Positions 1 through 8,782 of a DNA stretch of 64,000 bases are shown in pieces (position 1 is the first letter of the stretch; every line of letters starts with the position of its first letter). Under the pieces are notes generated by a model that saw nothing but the letters and a program-made list of their open reading frames with translations, had not been told where the DNA came from and searched no databases. The stretch is taken from positions 14,281-78,280 of the forward strand of contig CAZVNL010000005.1 of assembly GCA_964628055.1 (NCBI GenBank), given 5' to 3'. Source of the stretch: CAZBEL01 sp964628055. GTDB taxonomy: Bacteria; Fidelibacterota; Marinisomatia; Marinisomatales; TCS56. The position numbers were made by a program, and so were the translations under genes.

Positions 1-1382
1 TTTTGGCCAAATTGACCACCAAGATTTACAGCCATCCCATAGAAAATTTGGAAGTCTTTTTCGAGAGCAATAAGGGTAGTTTGAGTGATTTAAGCGCTCT
101 CACCGATTCGGCGGGTTATGCTAAGGTGGAATTTCGCGCTTCCGGTGACCCAGCGGACGTGGGGGTAGCGACGATCACAGCGCGGTATCGACACCCCGTT
201 TTTGGGACGGTGACAGATTCGGTGCAGGTTTCCATCATCGATACCACTTTTTCGGGATGCCCGGCGTATATTGAGATTCCACCTGCCCATCCGGGAGAGG
301 TGATGATCGTGGGTGGCGGAGGCATCGAATCCACCGATATTTCAGCCTGGGTTTACGACGAAAACGGCATCCTGGTGGATACTCCCATCAAAGTGACCTT
401 TACCCTCGGGCCGGAGTTTCCTCCGGGAGCCAACCTCAATAATGTTGGTCCGGTAGATTCGGCCTACACAGTGAATGGGGTCGCCACCGTTTCCTTGAAT
501 AGTGGCACTGACCCGGGACCGGTACGCGTAAAGGCAGAGGTAGATGTTAGTTGTGATTCCACTATCACAACCATTACTGCGACGGGTATTCCGGCCATCA
601 TCGTCACCGGGCCACCCAACACCATTTTCCCGGATGTGGAATACACGAATATCACCCCTATTGGGGGTGGCTTCTACACCGTTCCCGTAGCCACCATTGT
701 CTATGATATATGGAATAATCCAGTGGCTGACAGTACTTATGTTTATTGGACCATGCGAGTTGATTCGGTTAAGGACGCCGATAGCATTTTGTATGCTCAA
801 ATTGGAGGTGTGAGTTTTACGGGGAATCTGGCACCGGATGGCAATTCTTATCCTGGAGTTGCGTGGACTACTATTACCTATCCGAGTCGGGATATTTTCA
901 GCGTGGCGAAGGTCGGTGCCCTCTGTTATGGCGCCAATGGAGACCCCGTGTACGCGGAAGTGCAGAATAGTGTGGTCATGCCCTACTATGCCGGGGTCCT
1001 CTTAATCACTCCCTCCAGTTTGTACTGGGATTTTTCCCTTTTTGGCAACCCGGCCACCATTGACGTCACGGCCACCTTGCTGGATTATTACAACAATCCC
1101 GTTGAAAATGGGCACATTTTGTTCAGCGCCCTGGGGGCTTCGGCCATCTATTACCCTTTCCCACCCATCGAAGGTAATATTGGAGTAACCAATTCCAGTG
1201 GTCAGTGTACCGTCACAGTAGAATACGACCAGGGAATTTGCGCTCCTATCCCTAATACTGACCCGCAGATATATGAGGATTTCACCTCTTATGTAAGCGG
1301 TTTTCTGTTAGATCCGCAAAATACATCCAGCGATCCCGTGGAAATCCTGTTGGTCCGGACCTATCAAGGATTAGGGAGGTAA
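1..1382 (+). CDS. Large secreted Ig-like repeat protein, C-terminal part (5' end outside window)
   Basis: The frame is open from the first base, so the start lies to the left; the TTG at 3 is just an in-frame codon. The visible ~459 residues are a string of about four beta-rich Ig-like (BIg/invasin-type) domains, roughly residues 1-85, 95-195, 200-330 and 335-455. Each carries the usual pattern of 'DxxNNPV / GxATV' turns and many Val, Thr and Gly residues. No catalytic motif or T9SS sorting domain is visible; the protein ends in VRTYQGLGR. Its stop is 3 nt before pilB, and the pilB Shine-Dalgarno GGAGG (1375-1379) lies inside its last codons, so the two are co-transcribed. Repeats of this kind usually act as stalks in adhesins or surface fibres. 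A substrate or accessory part of the pilus/type II-like machine encoded downstream is an inference from position only. Confidence 0.7.
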   Translation, partial: LAKLTTKIYSHPIENLEVFFESNKGSLSDLSALTDSAGYAKVEFRASGDPADVGVATITARYRHPVFGTVTDSVQVSIIDTTFSGCPAYIEIPPAHPGEVMIVGGGGIESTDISAWVYDENGILVDTPIKVTFTLGPEFPPGANLNNVGPVDSAYTVNGVATVSLNSGTDPGPVRVKAEVDVSCDSTITTITATGIPAIIVTGPPNTIFPDVEYTNITPIGGGFYTVPVATIVYDIWNNPVADSTYVYWTMRVDSVKDADSILYAQIGGVSFTGNLAPDGNSYPGVAWTTITYPSRDIFSVAKVGALCYGANGDPVYAEVQNSVVMPYYAGVLLITPSSLYWDFSLFGNPATIDVTATLLDYYNNPVENGHILFSALGASAIYYPFPPIEGNIGVTNSSGQCTVTVEYDQGICAPIPNTDPQIYEDFTSYVSGFLLDPQNTSSDPVEILLVRTYQGLGR

Positions 1383-1385
1383 TTC

Positions 1386-3110
1386 ATGCCACCGGATTTT
1401 AACCCCCAGTTCCAAAAAATTGGGGAAATACTAGTCCACCTGGGAAAAATCACCGAAAGTCAACTACAGGGCGCCTTGTCCCAACAAAAATCCACCCACG
1501 AGAAGTTAGGCGAAGTTCTTTTAAAACAGGGGTTTGTGGAAGAAGAGGACCTGGTAACGGTCTATTCTATGCAGTTGGGCTATAAGGTGGTAGGAGAGGA
1601 GGAGTTATACAACGCCGATCCTGAAGTGGTCAGCATGATTCCCGAGGATTTTGCCCGGCAGAATATGGTGCTGGCGTTAGGCAAGAGTAACACCACCCTG
1701 TTAGTGGCCATGGAAGACCCGGAGGATCTCATTGCCATCGATTCCCTTAAGCGGTTGACCAACTTGAGTCCCGATGTAGTCGTAGCGGGCCCCACCGTAC
1801 TGCAAAAAGCCATGGACCGGATTTACGGCAAAATTCGTCAAACAGGGGAGGTAAAAGAAGTCTTCGAGGGGATTCGGGTTATCTCCGGTGAAGAAGATGA
1901 CCAGGAAGAAGTGGACCTGTCGCCCGAGAAGGTGTCGGCCGAAGAAGCGCCCATTGTCAAATTAGTGAATTTGATCCTCCAGGAAGCGATCAAAGAGAGG
2001 GCCACGGATATTCACATCGAACCCCAGCACGACAAGGTCATGATTCGGATTCGTATCGACGGTGTCCTGCAAACCATCATGACGCCTCCCACTACGTCTT
2101 TGAGTGGGTTGGTAACGCGCATAAAAATATTATCGAAGCTGAACATTGCCGAACGGCGTTTGCCTCAAGACGGACGTTTCACCATCAAGTCCATCAACCG
2201 GGAGATCGATGTGCGGGTTTCCGTCCTGCCGACGATTTATGGCGAAAAAATTGTCTTGCGTTTATTAGACAAATCCGGGTTTGGCTTTAATCTCCAGAGC
2301 CTGGGTTTCGAGGGTAGCATGTACCGCATTTTCCGACGGGTGATCGCCCAGCCGTATGGGATGGTCATCGTCTCCGGCCCCACGGGAAGCGGTAAATCAA
2401 CCACCCTCTACGCCTCCTTGAAAGAGATTAAGGGTGAAAGCACCAACATTACGACCGTGGAAGATCCAGTGGAATATCACTTAGATGGAATCAACCAGGT
2501 TCAGGTCCATGAAAGCATTGGATTGACCTTTTCATCATCCCTCCGTTCCATTTTACGACAGGACCCAGATGTGCTCCTCATTGGTGAAATTCGCGACGAG
2601 GAAACGGCTGATATTGCCGTAAAGTTTTCTCTTACCGGTCACCTTGTCTTTTCCACCGTGCATGCCAACGATGCTGCCTCTACCATTACCCGTTTACTGG
2701 ATATTGGTGTAAAACCCTTTTTGGTAGGCTCCTGTTTGAATCTGGTCATGGCCCAACGGCTGGTAAGAACCATTTGTGAAAATTGTAAAGTTGAATACGA
2801 AGCTTCCGCCGAAGAATTGGATCTCCTTTCCATCGACCTGGCCAGCATTAAGGGCCGGCCGTTGTATCACGGAAAGGGGTGTTCTCACTGTCGGAATACC
2901 GGTTATCATGGCCGGACGGGGATTTTTGAGTTGATTCCTATGTCTCGTTCCATCCGCGGACTCGTTTTTGACCAGGCCAACGAAGATGAAATCCGGCAAC
3001 AGGCAATGAAAGATGGGATGCAATCCTTGCGGGAAAGCGGTATTAAGAAAGTGTTGGCTGGCATTACCACCGTCCACGAAGTATTGCGCTCAACAGTAGA
3101 AGACCTGTAA
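1386..3110 (+). CDS. pilB: Type IV pilus / type II secretion assembly ATPase (PilB/GspE family)
   Basis: Hexameric cytoplasmic ATPase that powers pilin or pseudopilin polymerisation. At 574 aa it has the family's usual length. An N-terminal MshEN/GSPII_E_N domain (about residues 5-150), which in relatives can bind c-di-GMP, precedes the core. Walker A GPTGSGKS is at residues 331-338, the Asp box and Walker B (LLIGEIRDEET) follow, then the His box (STVHANDA). Two CxxC pairs (CENC and CSHC) form the zinc site typical of GspE/PilB. ATG 1386 has GGAGG 6 nt upstream. The stop overlaps the pilC start by one base. Without pilin genes here, the choice between a pilus and a type II secretion role stays open. 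Confidence 0.95.
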   Translation: MPPDFNPQFQKIGEILVHLGKITESQLQGALSQQKSTHEKLGEVLLKQGFVEEEDLVTVYSMQLGYKVVGEEELYNADPEVVSMIPEDFARQNMVLALGKSNTTLLVAMEDPEDLIAIDSLKRLTNLSPDVVVAGPTVLQKAMDRIYGKIRQTGEVKEVFEGIRVISGEEDDQEEVDLSPEKVSAEEAPIVKLVNLILQEAIKERATDIHIEPQHDKVMIRIRIDGVLQTIMTPPTTSLSGLVTRIKILSKLNIAERRLPQDGRFTIKSINREIDVRVSVLPTIYGEKIVLRLLDKSGFGFNLQSLGFEGSMYRIFRRVIAQPYGMVIVSGPTGSGKSTTLYASLKEIKGESTNITTVEDPVEYHLDGINQVQVHESIGLTFSSSLRSILRQDPDVLLIGEIRDEETADIAVKFSLTGHLVFSTVHANDAASTITRLLDIGVKPFLVGSCLNLVMAQRLVRTICENCKVEYEASAEELDLLSIDLASIKGRPLYHGKGCSHCRNTGYHGRTGIFELIPMSRSIRGLVFDQANEDEIRQQAMKDGMQSLRESGIKKVLAGITTVHEVLRSTVEDL

Positions 3111-4357
3111 TGCCCCGCTATACCTACTTAACTAAAGACGAAAGTGGCGCTCGCCGGGAAGGTGAAATCTCCGCCGATAGTCTCGATCTGGCCATGAAGA
3201 AGTTGGATACCAACGGCCAGGTGGTCATAAGTCTCAAGGAAGTCGATACCAGTTGGGAATTTTTAGGGCCGTTCATCGATGAAATAAATCTATCCATCGA
3301 GCGTTTTAAGGCCCGTATTCCGTTAAGCAATCTGGTTTTTTTCACCCGTCAATTGGCTACCATGTACTCGGCCGGTCTCACTCTGGAACGGGCGATTCAA
3401 GGTCTGGCCGCAGAAGAGAAACACCCCCGATTCAAGAAGGTGCTCTTGGTCGTGGCCGATAACATTCGTAAGGGGCTATCTCTTTCAGAAGCTTTCAATC
3501 GGCATCCCGGGGTGTTTAGTGGCTTATATGTCGCTCTCACCAAAGCCGGTGAGGTTAGCGGGAACTTGAACGAAATCCTGGATCAACTGGCCACTTACTT
3601 AGAGAATTTGGATGACATCCGGCGTAAGGTTCGCTCGGCCCTGACCTATCCTGCGTTTATGTTTATTTTCCTGACGGCCATGATGTCGGCCATGTTTATG
3701 TGGATTATTCCCATGTTTTCCGACGTGTACTCTCAGCTCGGAGCCAGCCTCCCGGCAGCCACCCGGACGCTGGTGGGGATCAGTGAATGGGTCAGTCTGC
3801 ACTTTGGCCAGATTATCGTAATCTTACTCTTTTCTGTGGTGGGTCTCTGGTTAATATCCAAAACCCGGCGAGGGGGCTTCGTTATTGATTCCATTAAGTT
3901 GAAGCTTCCCGTCTTTGGGGCCCTCATTGATCAGTCCATATTAAATAAATTTGCCAAAACGCTGGGCATTCTGTTAGGGGCGGGCGTCCCGGTGATTGAA
4001 TCGATGAACCTCATGAAGAGGATCGCCGCCAACCGGGTGTACGAAATGGCCATTGAGGACGCCACCGACTCCATCCGCGATGGCTTCAATATTTCTACGG
4101 CGCTCCGGAAGACGGAAGTCTTTCCTCCCATCATGCTCCAACTCTCCTCTACGGGCGAAGAGACTGGCGAATTGGACAGCCTATTGAACCATGCTGCCGA
4201 TTATTACTACAAACAGGTCAATGCGTTGGTGGAACGAATGACCACGCTCATCGAACCCCTGTTAATTCTCATGGTGGGCCTGGTGATCGCGGTGATGGTG
4301 ATTGTGACTTACCTCCCCGTATTTTACCTGGGTGCTGCCCTACAGTCGGGGTTGTGA
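3110..4357 (+). CDS. pilC: Type IV pilus / type II secretion inner-membrane platform protein (PilC/GspF family)
   Basis: Polytopic inner-membrane platform on which the PilB/GspE ATPase acts. The 415 aa comprise two T2SSF domains, about residues 70-195 and 275-395, each followed by a hydrophobic helix. A third membrane segment lies near residues 225-245. The family signatures are visible: 'FTRQLATMYSAGLTLERAI' in the first half and 'FAKTLGILLGAGVPVIESM' in the second. The ATG at 3110 overlaps the last base of the pilB stop, and the stop overlaps the prepilin peptidase start, so translation is coupled along the unit. The N-terminal residues match the cytoplasmic extension usual for PilC. The family assignment is secure; the exact machine (pilus or type II secretion) is not. 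Confidence 0.94.
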   Translation: MPRYTYLTKDESGARREGEISADSLDLAMKKLDTNGQVVISLKEVDTSWEFLGPFIDEINLSIERFKARIPLSNLVFFTRQLATMYSAGLTLERAIQGLAAEEKHPRFKKVLLVVADNIRKGLSLSEAFNRHPGVFSGLYVALTKAGEVSGNLNEILDQLATYLENLDDIRRKVRSALTYPAFMFIFLTAMMSAMFMWIIPMFSDVYSQLGASLPAATRTLVGISEWVSLHFGQIIVILLFSVVGLWLISKTRRGGFVIDSIKLKLPVFGALIDQSILNKFAKTLGILLGAGVPVIESMNLMKRIAANRVYEMAIEDATDSIRDGFNISTALRKTEVFPPIMLQLSSTGEETGELDSLLNHAADYYYKQVNALVERMTTLIEPLLILMVGLVIAVMVIVTYLPVFYLGAALQSGL

Positions 4358-5124
4358 TGGCCGTTATAACTTTCGTCGTCTTTTTCCTTTTCGGAACCAT
4401 GGTGGGCAGCTTTTTCAATGTAGTGATCTACCGCCTGCCCCGAGGGGAATCTTTGATTACGCCCCGTTCCCGTTGCCCCCATTGCCAGACCCCGATTCCC
4501 TGGTATTGGAATATCCCCATCCTTTCGTACGTGTTGTTGCGCGGCCGATGTTTCCAATGCTCCCAACCCATATCGCTTCAGTACCCCCTCATAGAGGTCA
4601 TATACGGTTTGCTATGGGCCGGGACTTTTACGACCCTCCCCCTTCCGGAAGCGTTAGTAACCGCCCTCATGGGTTCCCTATTGTTTGCCATCGCTTGGTT
4701 GGATTACAGGCTTTTTCTCATCCCCTTCAATCTCATCGCCGTTTGCAGTTTGGTGCTCCTCATTGCGGTGCTGTTTGGAATTATACCGGCAAAAGACGCA
4801 CTTTGGGGAATATTGGTTGGGGTCGGGGTTCCCGTGAGCATCATGGGTTTGACTTACCTGTTCACCCACCGCCAGGGGATGGGCTGGGGGGATATACAGT
4901 TAGGGTTCATTTTGGGAATGTGGTTGGGACCGCTGCGAATGGCCCTCACCCTTTTCCTGGCTTCCTTCCTGGGTGTTCTCGTCTGGGTTCTTATTGCTCT
5001 GGTAAAAGGCTTTGATCGCAACCGACCTTTACCTTTTGCCCCTTATCTAGTCGCTGGTGGCTTTGTGAGCTACTTTTTCGGCTACGTCTTCAATTACGCT
5101 ACTGATACCCTCCTCATGACCTAA
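4357..5124 (+). CDS. pilD: Prepilin peptidase / N-methyltransferase (PilD/GspO)
   Basis: Membrane aspartyl protease that cleaves and N-methylates type IV prepilins or pseudopilins. The N-terminal cytoplasmic zinc-binding loop is intact (CPHC and CFQC, about residues 35-75), which marks the bifunctional form. The two catalytic aspartates appear in 'WLDYRLFLIP' and in the GxGD-type motif 'GWGDIQLG'. About 255 aa with seven or eight hydrophobic segments is standard. GTG 4354 is in frame, but ATG 4357, which overlaps the pilC stop (TGATG), is the likelier start. It completes a compact pilB-pilC-pilD set. No pilin or pseudopilin gene is in the window, so its substrates must be encoded elsewhere. 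Confidence 0.93.
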   Translation: MAVITFVVFFLFGTMVGSFFNVVIYRLPRGESLITPRSRCPHCQTPIPWYWNIPILSYVLLRGRCFQCSQPISLQYPLIEVIYGLLWAGTFTTLPLPEALVTALMGSLLFAIAWLDYRLFLIPFNLIAVCSLVLLIAVLFGIIPAKDALWGILVGVGVPVSIMGLTYLFTHRQGMGWGDIQLGFILGMWLGPLRMALTLFLASFLGVLVWVLIALVKGFDRNRPLPFAPYLVAGGFVSYFFGYVFNYATDTLLMT

Positions 5125-5142
5125 GTGAAAAAGGATCGTTTT

Positions 5143-8100
5143 ATGAATAAGGGAAGATGGCCTTATGGAATAAGCTTGTTAGCCACCATACTGATTACCA
5201 TGGTTTTCGGGGCTGCCCGGCCTACCGTTTCGCTACAACATCGGGGGTTTACCGTGAAATCGGAAGGAGCCACTACCATTCTCTCCTTCGAAGCGCCAGA
5301 ATATGGGATTGAGGAGGTAAACCGTGCCAACGAGACTTACCAGCGGTTAATTGCGCCCCAGCAGGAGGGGACGGCTGTAGCAGCAGGTGAACCTGCGTTA
5401 CCGTCTTTCACCACCTTCTATGCCGTGGCCCCGGGCCAAACGTATCGGGCCGTTTTACACATTCTGGAAACGGAGATACATCAGGGAATGAAGATTGAGC
5501 CGTTTCAAACGCAGGCTTTTACTGCGGAAGTTCGTCCCATGGAGAAAAAAGCCCGCCTTTACAAGTCCAATAAACAGTTTCCCCAGGAGGTGGTCCAAGT
5601 ATCTGACCCCATGAGTTTTCGGGACTTGAGTGTTATCAGTGTGACCATCACCCCTTTCCGGTATCGGCCACGGACTGGGGAACTCACCATCATTAAAAAG
5701 GCCGAGATCGAACTGCTGCCCGAGGGGAACCGGGAGGCTGATTATCATCCCCCCAAACGTTCCCGTGCCTTCGAACCCCTTTACCGAGCCTTAGTGGTTA
5801 ACTATGACAGCTTCATGAGCCTGTCTGACTATCAAAAACCATCCATCCTGTATATTCTCCCCAATAATGCTTCCAATATCCTGCCTACAATAAATATGCT
5901 TTTTGAGTGGCGCCACCGATCCGGATTCGTGGTGAACTATGTCTCTACGGGAACAATTGGGAACACAACCACCGCCATTAAAAACTATATCTTGAACGCC
6001 TACACCACCTGGGCCAATCCTCCGGAGTTCGTGGCCTTGGTGGGAGATGCCTCAGGGAGTTATTCCATCCCCACGTATCATGAGACCTGGAGTTCCTATA
6101 ACGGTGAGGGAGATCATCCCTACTCCCTGTTGGTCGGGAATGACATTCTCCCGGAGGTATTTTTAGGCCGCCTTTCGTTTAGTTCCCTCACGGAACTGGC
6201 CACCATTGTGAATAAAACGGTTCAGTACGAGTCCAATCCCTATATGGCGGAAGATTGGTTTATGCGGGCTTGCATGGTGGGGGATCCCACCCCGACTGGT
6301 ATTTCGGCGATCATCACCAAGGAATACATTCGCGAATTAATGGAATCGTACGGGTACGCCGATGTTCGCACCGTGTACAACGATCCTTTTCCGTCCCAAA
6401 TGTCGGCCAACTTGAATGACGGCGTTTCCTTTTTTAACTACCGGGGTTATTACGGGGTCAGCGGTTTTGGATCGGGGAATGTTAATGGGTTAACGAATGG
6501 TTTCAAATTGACCGTTGCAACGGTCATTACTTGTGGGACCGGTTCATTCGCCTCGGGGACGGCGTTGAGTGAGAGTTTTATCCGCGCCGGGAGCCCCACT
6601 CAGCCGAAGGGGGCGGTGGCCGCCGTGGGCACAGCAACCCTGGGAACCCACACCATGTTTAACAATGCCGTGGACATGGGGTTCTATTACGGTGTGTTTG
6701 CCGAGGGAATCGAGACCGCCAGTGCCGCCTTGGCGCGGGGAAAGTTGAATCTGTATTTGAATTACCCCACCAATCCCAACAATGACGTCAATATTTTCAG
6801 TCACTGGAATAATTTAATGGGCGATCCCGCTTTACGCATGTGGACCGAGTTCCCAAAAGTGCTTTTAGCAGCCTATAATACCTCCATTGACCAGGGAACT
6901 AACTTTATTGATATCGCCGTGGCCGATATCAATAATAACCCTATTCCAGAAGCCTTTGTTACCCTATTAATGGGGACGGACATTATCTTCGAATCGGGTT
7001 GGACCGATGAACAGGGCCTGGTGACGATCCCCATTACCACCACCAGCCCCGGACAAATTAAACTTACGATTACCAAGAAGAACTACAAGCCGTATCAGGG
7101 CACGATCCAGTTAACCGACGTCCCGGTAAGCGTTAATGTAACCGATTATTTCACCGTCAATGATGATTCCCTGGGCCAATCCCTTGGCAATGGCAATGGG
7201 GATGTTAATGGCGGGGAAACCATCGAACTATTTGTACCCCTGCGTAACTACGGCGTTCAGGATGGAACCGGTATTGCGGCCACGCTTTCCTCGACGAATC
7301 CCCAGGTGAATTTGCTGAGTGATTACGTCTACTACGGGGATTTACCGGCCGATTCCACTGTGATTCCGGCTCAGGCCTTCGTTTTCTCTGTGGGAATGGG
7401 GCTGCCGGATGATACCGACCTGGGATTAAGTCTGCAAATAACTGACGATAGCAGCCACACCTGGGAAGGGCGCTTGTTCCTGGCGTTAGAAGGGGCTTTA
7501 TTGAATGCCGGGACAGTATCGATTTATGATAATGGGGATGGGGTGTTGTCCCCTGATGAAACGGCCGATATCGAGATATTGATTAGTAACGGTGGTAGCA
7601 CTATTGCCAATAATGTTACGGGAACTTTGGACGTAGCCCATCCGGGAATCGACGTGGTGGATGGTGAAGGAACCTGGGGGAACTTACCCCCCGGCCAAAT
7701 GTCCTCTAATACGGTGGATCGCTTCACCCTCACCGCCAGTGATGAAATTATTCCCGGTACCAGCGTGGCCCTTATTTTGCATCTTACCACCGGTAACGGC
7801 TATTCCTTGAATGCGGTTCTCCCCCTGCAGATCGGGATTGCCGGGGTGGGTGATCCCTTAGGTCCCGATGCCCATGGATACTATATCTATGACAGTGGGG
7901 ATCAGATCTATTCCGCCGCACCCTACTATAACTGGATTGAGATTGATACTCGTTACGGTGGCGCCGGGACGCAATTACCCCTCACCGACTCGGGCGATGA
8001 CCACGACGATGTGACCACCATGACCCTCCCGTTTACTTTCCGCATGTACGGGGTTGCCTACGATCAAATCAGTATTTGTAGTAACGGCTGGATTTCCATG

Positions 8101-8745
8101 GGAGCCACTTCCATGGCTTCTTTCCGGAATTATCAAATACCCGGGCCTGGTGGGCCTTCCCCCATGATTGCTGCCTTTTGGGACGACTTAACCACCACCA
8201 ACGGCGGGCGAGTGTATTCCTGGTATGACCCTAATACTTTTCAGCTTGTCATTGAGTGGTCGCGAATGCGCACCTTCCAGAATAATAGCCTGGAGACCTT
8301 TCAAGTCATCCTAAGAGATCCACAACATTATTACACTCCTACGGGAGACGGCGAAATCGTAATCCAGTACAAGACCTTTAATAACACAACCTCCGGCAGT
8401 TACGGCTGGGGCCAGATTCACGGGAGCTATTCTACCGTCGGCATCGAGGATCATACCGAAACGGTGGGTTTGGAATACACTTTCAATAACCAGTATCCAC
8501 CCCAGGCCATGCCGTTAGGGAACGAGACGGCCTTGCTCATCACCACCAGGGGAGCGGACATTCGTATGCGCGGAGATGTGAACCAGGATGATCGGCTGGA
8601 CATCTTTGATGTGTTAATGTTAGTGGACTACATCCTGGATGAGAATACGTCTAACTTGAATCCATATTTAGCCGATATTAATCAAGACAGCATCGTCAAT
8701 ATTCTGGATATGATCGGGATCGTGCAGTTGATTATGAATTATTAG
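5143..8745 (+). CDS. Gingipain-like (peptidase C25 family) secreted protein with C-terminal dockerin-like module
   Basis: The start is placed at ATG 5143, because AAGGA (5131-5135) sits 7 nt before it; GTG 5125 is the in-frame alternative. A hydrophobic signal (residues ~9-25) is followed by a propeptide-like region (~30-205) and a C25 caspase-fold domain (~215-550). That domain includes 'LVGNDILPEVFLGRLS' and the nucleophile region around Cys464. The canonical Gly-His-Gly is replaced by Gly-Tyr-Tyr (residues 435-437), so activity is doubtful. Then come Ig-like domains (~565-900) and a beta-sandwich with 'SNGWISMG' (~925-1130). The end holds two dockerin type I calcium loops, starting DVNQDDRLD and DINQDSIVN. 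There is no T9SS sorting domain, unlike its paralogue at 19937. Function may be proteolysis, or surface binding if inactive. Confidence 0.82.
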   Translation: MNKGRWPYGISLLATILITMVFGAARPTVSLQHRGFTVKSEGATTILSFEAPEYGIEEVNRANETYQRLIAPQQEGTAVAAGEPALPSFTTFYAVAPGQTYRAVLHILETEIHQGMKIEPFQTQAFTAEVRPMEKKARLYKSNKQFPQEVVQVSDPMSFRDLSVISVTITPFRYRPRTGELTIIKKAEIELLPEGNREADYHPPKRSRAFEPLYRALVVNYDSFMSLSDYQKPSILYILPNNASNILPTINMLFEWRHRSGFVVNYVSTGTIGNTTTAIKNYILNAYTTWANPPEFVALVGDASGSYSIPTYHETWSSYNGEGDHPYSLLVGNDILPEVFLGRLSFSSLTELATIVNKTVQYESNPYMAEDWFMRACMVGDPTPTGISAIITKEYIRELMESYGYADVRTVYNDPFPSQMSANLNDGVSFFNYRGYYGVSGFGSGNVNGLTNGFKLTVATVITCGTGSFASGTALSESFIRAGSPTQPKGAVAAVGTATLGTHTMFNNAVDMGFYYGVFAEGIETASAALARGKLNLYLNYPTNPNNDVNIFSHWNNLMGDPALRMWTEFPKVLLAAYNTSIDQGTNFIDIAVADINNNPIPEAFVTLLMGTDIIFESGWTDEQGLVTIPITTTSPGQIKLTITKKNYKPYQGTIQLTDVPVSVNVTDYFTVNDDSLGQSLGNGNGDVNGGETIELFVPLRNYGVQDGTGIAATLSSTNPQVNLLSDYVYYGDLPADSTVIPAQAFVFSVGMGLPDDTDLGLSLQITDDSSHTWEGRLFLALEGALLNAGTVSIYDNGDGVLSPDETADIEILISNGGSTIANNVTGTLDVAHPGIDVVDGEGTWGNLPPGQMSSNTVDRFTLTASDEIIPGTSVALILHLTTGNGYSLNAVLPLQIGIAGVGDPLGPDAHGYYIYDSGDQIYSAAPYYNWIEIDTRYGGAGTQLPLTDSGDDHDDVTTMTLPFTFRMYGVAYDQISICSNGWISMGATSMASFRNYQIPGPGGPSPMIAAFWDDLTTTNGGRVYSWYDPNTFQLVIEWSRMRTFQNNSLETFQVILRDPQHYYTPTGDGEIVIQYKTFNNTTSGSYGWGQIHGSYSTVGIEDHTETVGLEYTFNNQYPPQAMPLGNETALLITTRGADIRMRGDVNQDDRLDIFDVLMLVDYILDENTSNLNPYLADINQDSIVNILDMIGIVQLIMNY

Positions 8746-8782
8746 CCGCGCCCTGCCCGCATTATTGACACCCCGTTAATTC

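Noticed and set aside
342..800. A 152-codon minus-strand open frame inside the Ig-repeat gene
   Set aside because: It is antisense to clear Ig-like repeats and has no protein-like features of its own.
4332..5015. A long plus-strand open frame (227 codons) over the prepilin peptidase gene
   Set aside because: It is Pro/Arg/His-rich with no family features and lies wholly over the convincing pilD frame.
8765..8770. TTGACA, a perfect -35 word before pgsB
   Set aside because: No -10 element lies 16-18 nt downstream, and the spacing would put the transcript start inside pgsB.
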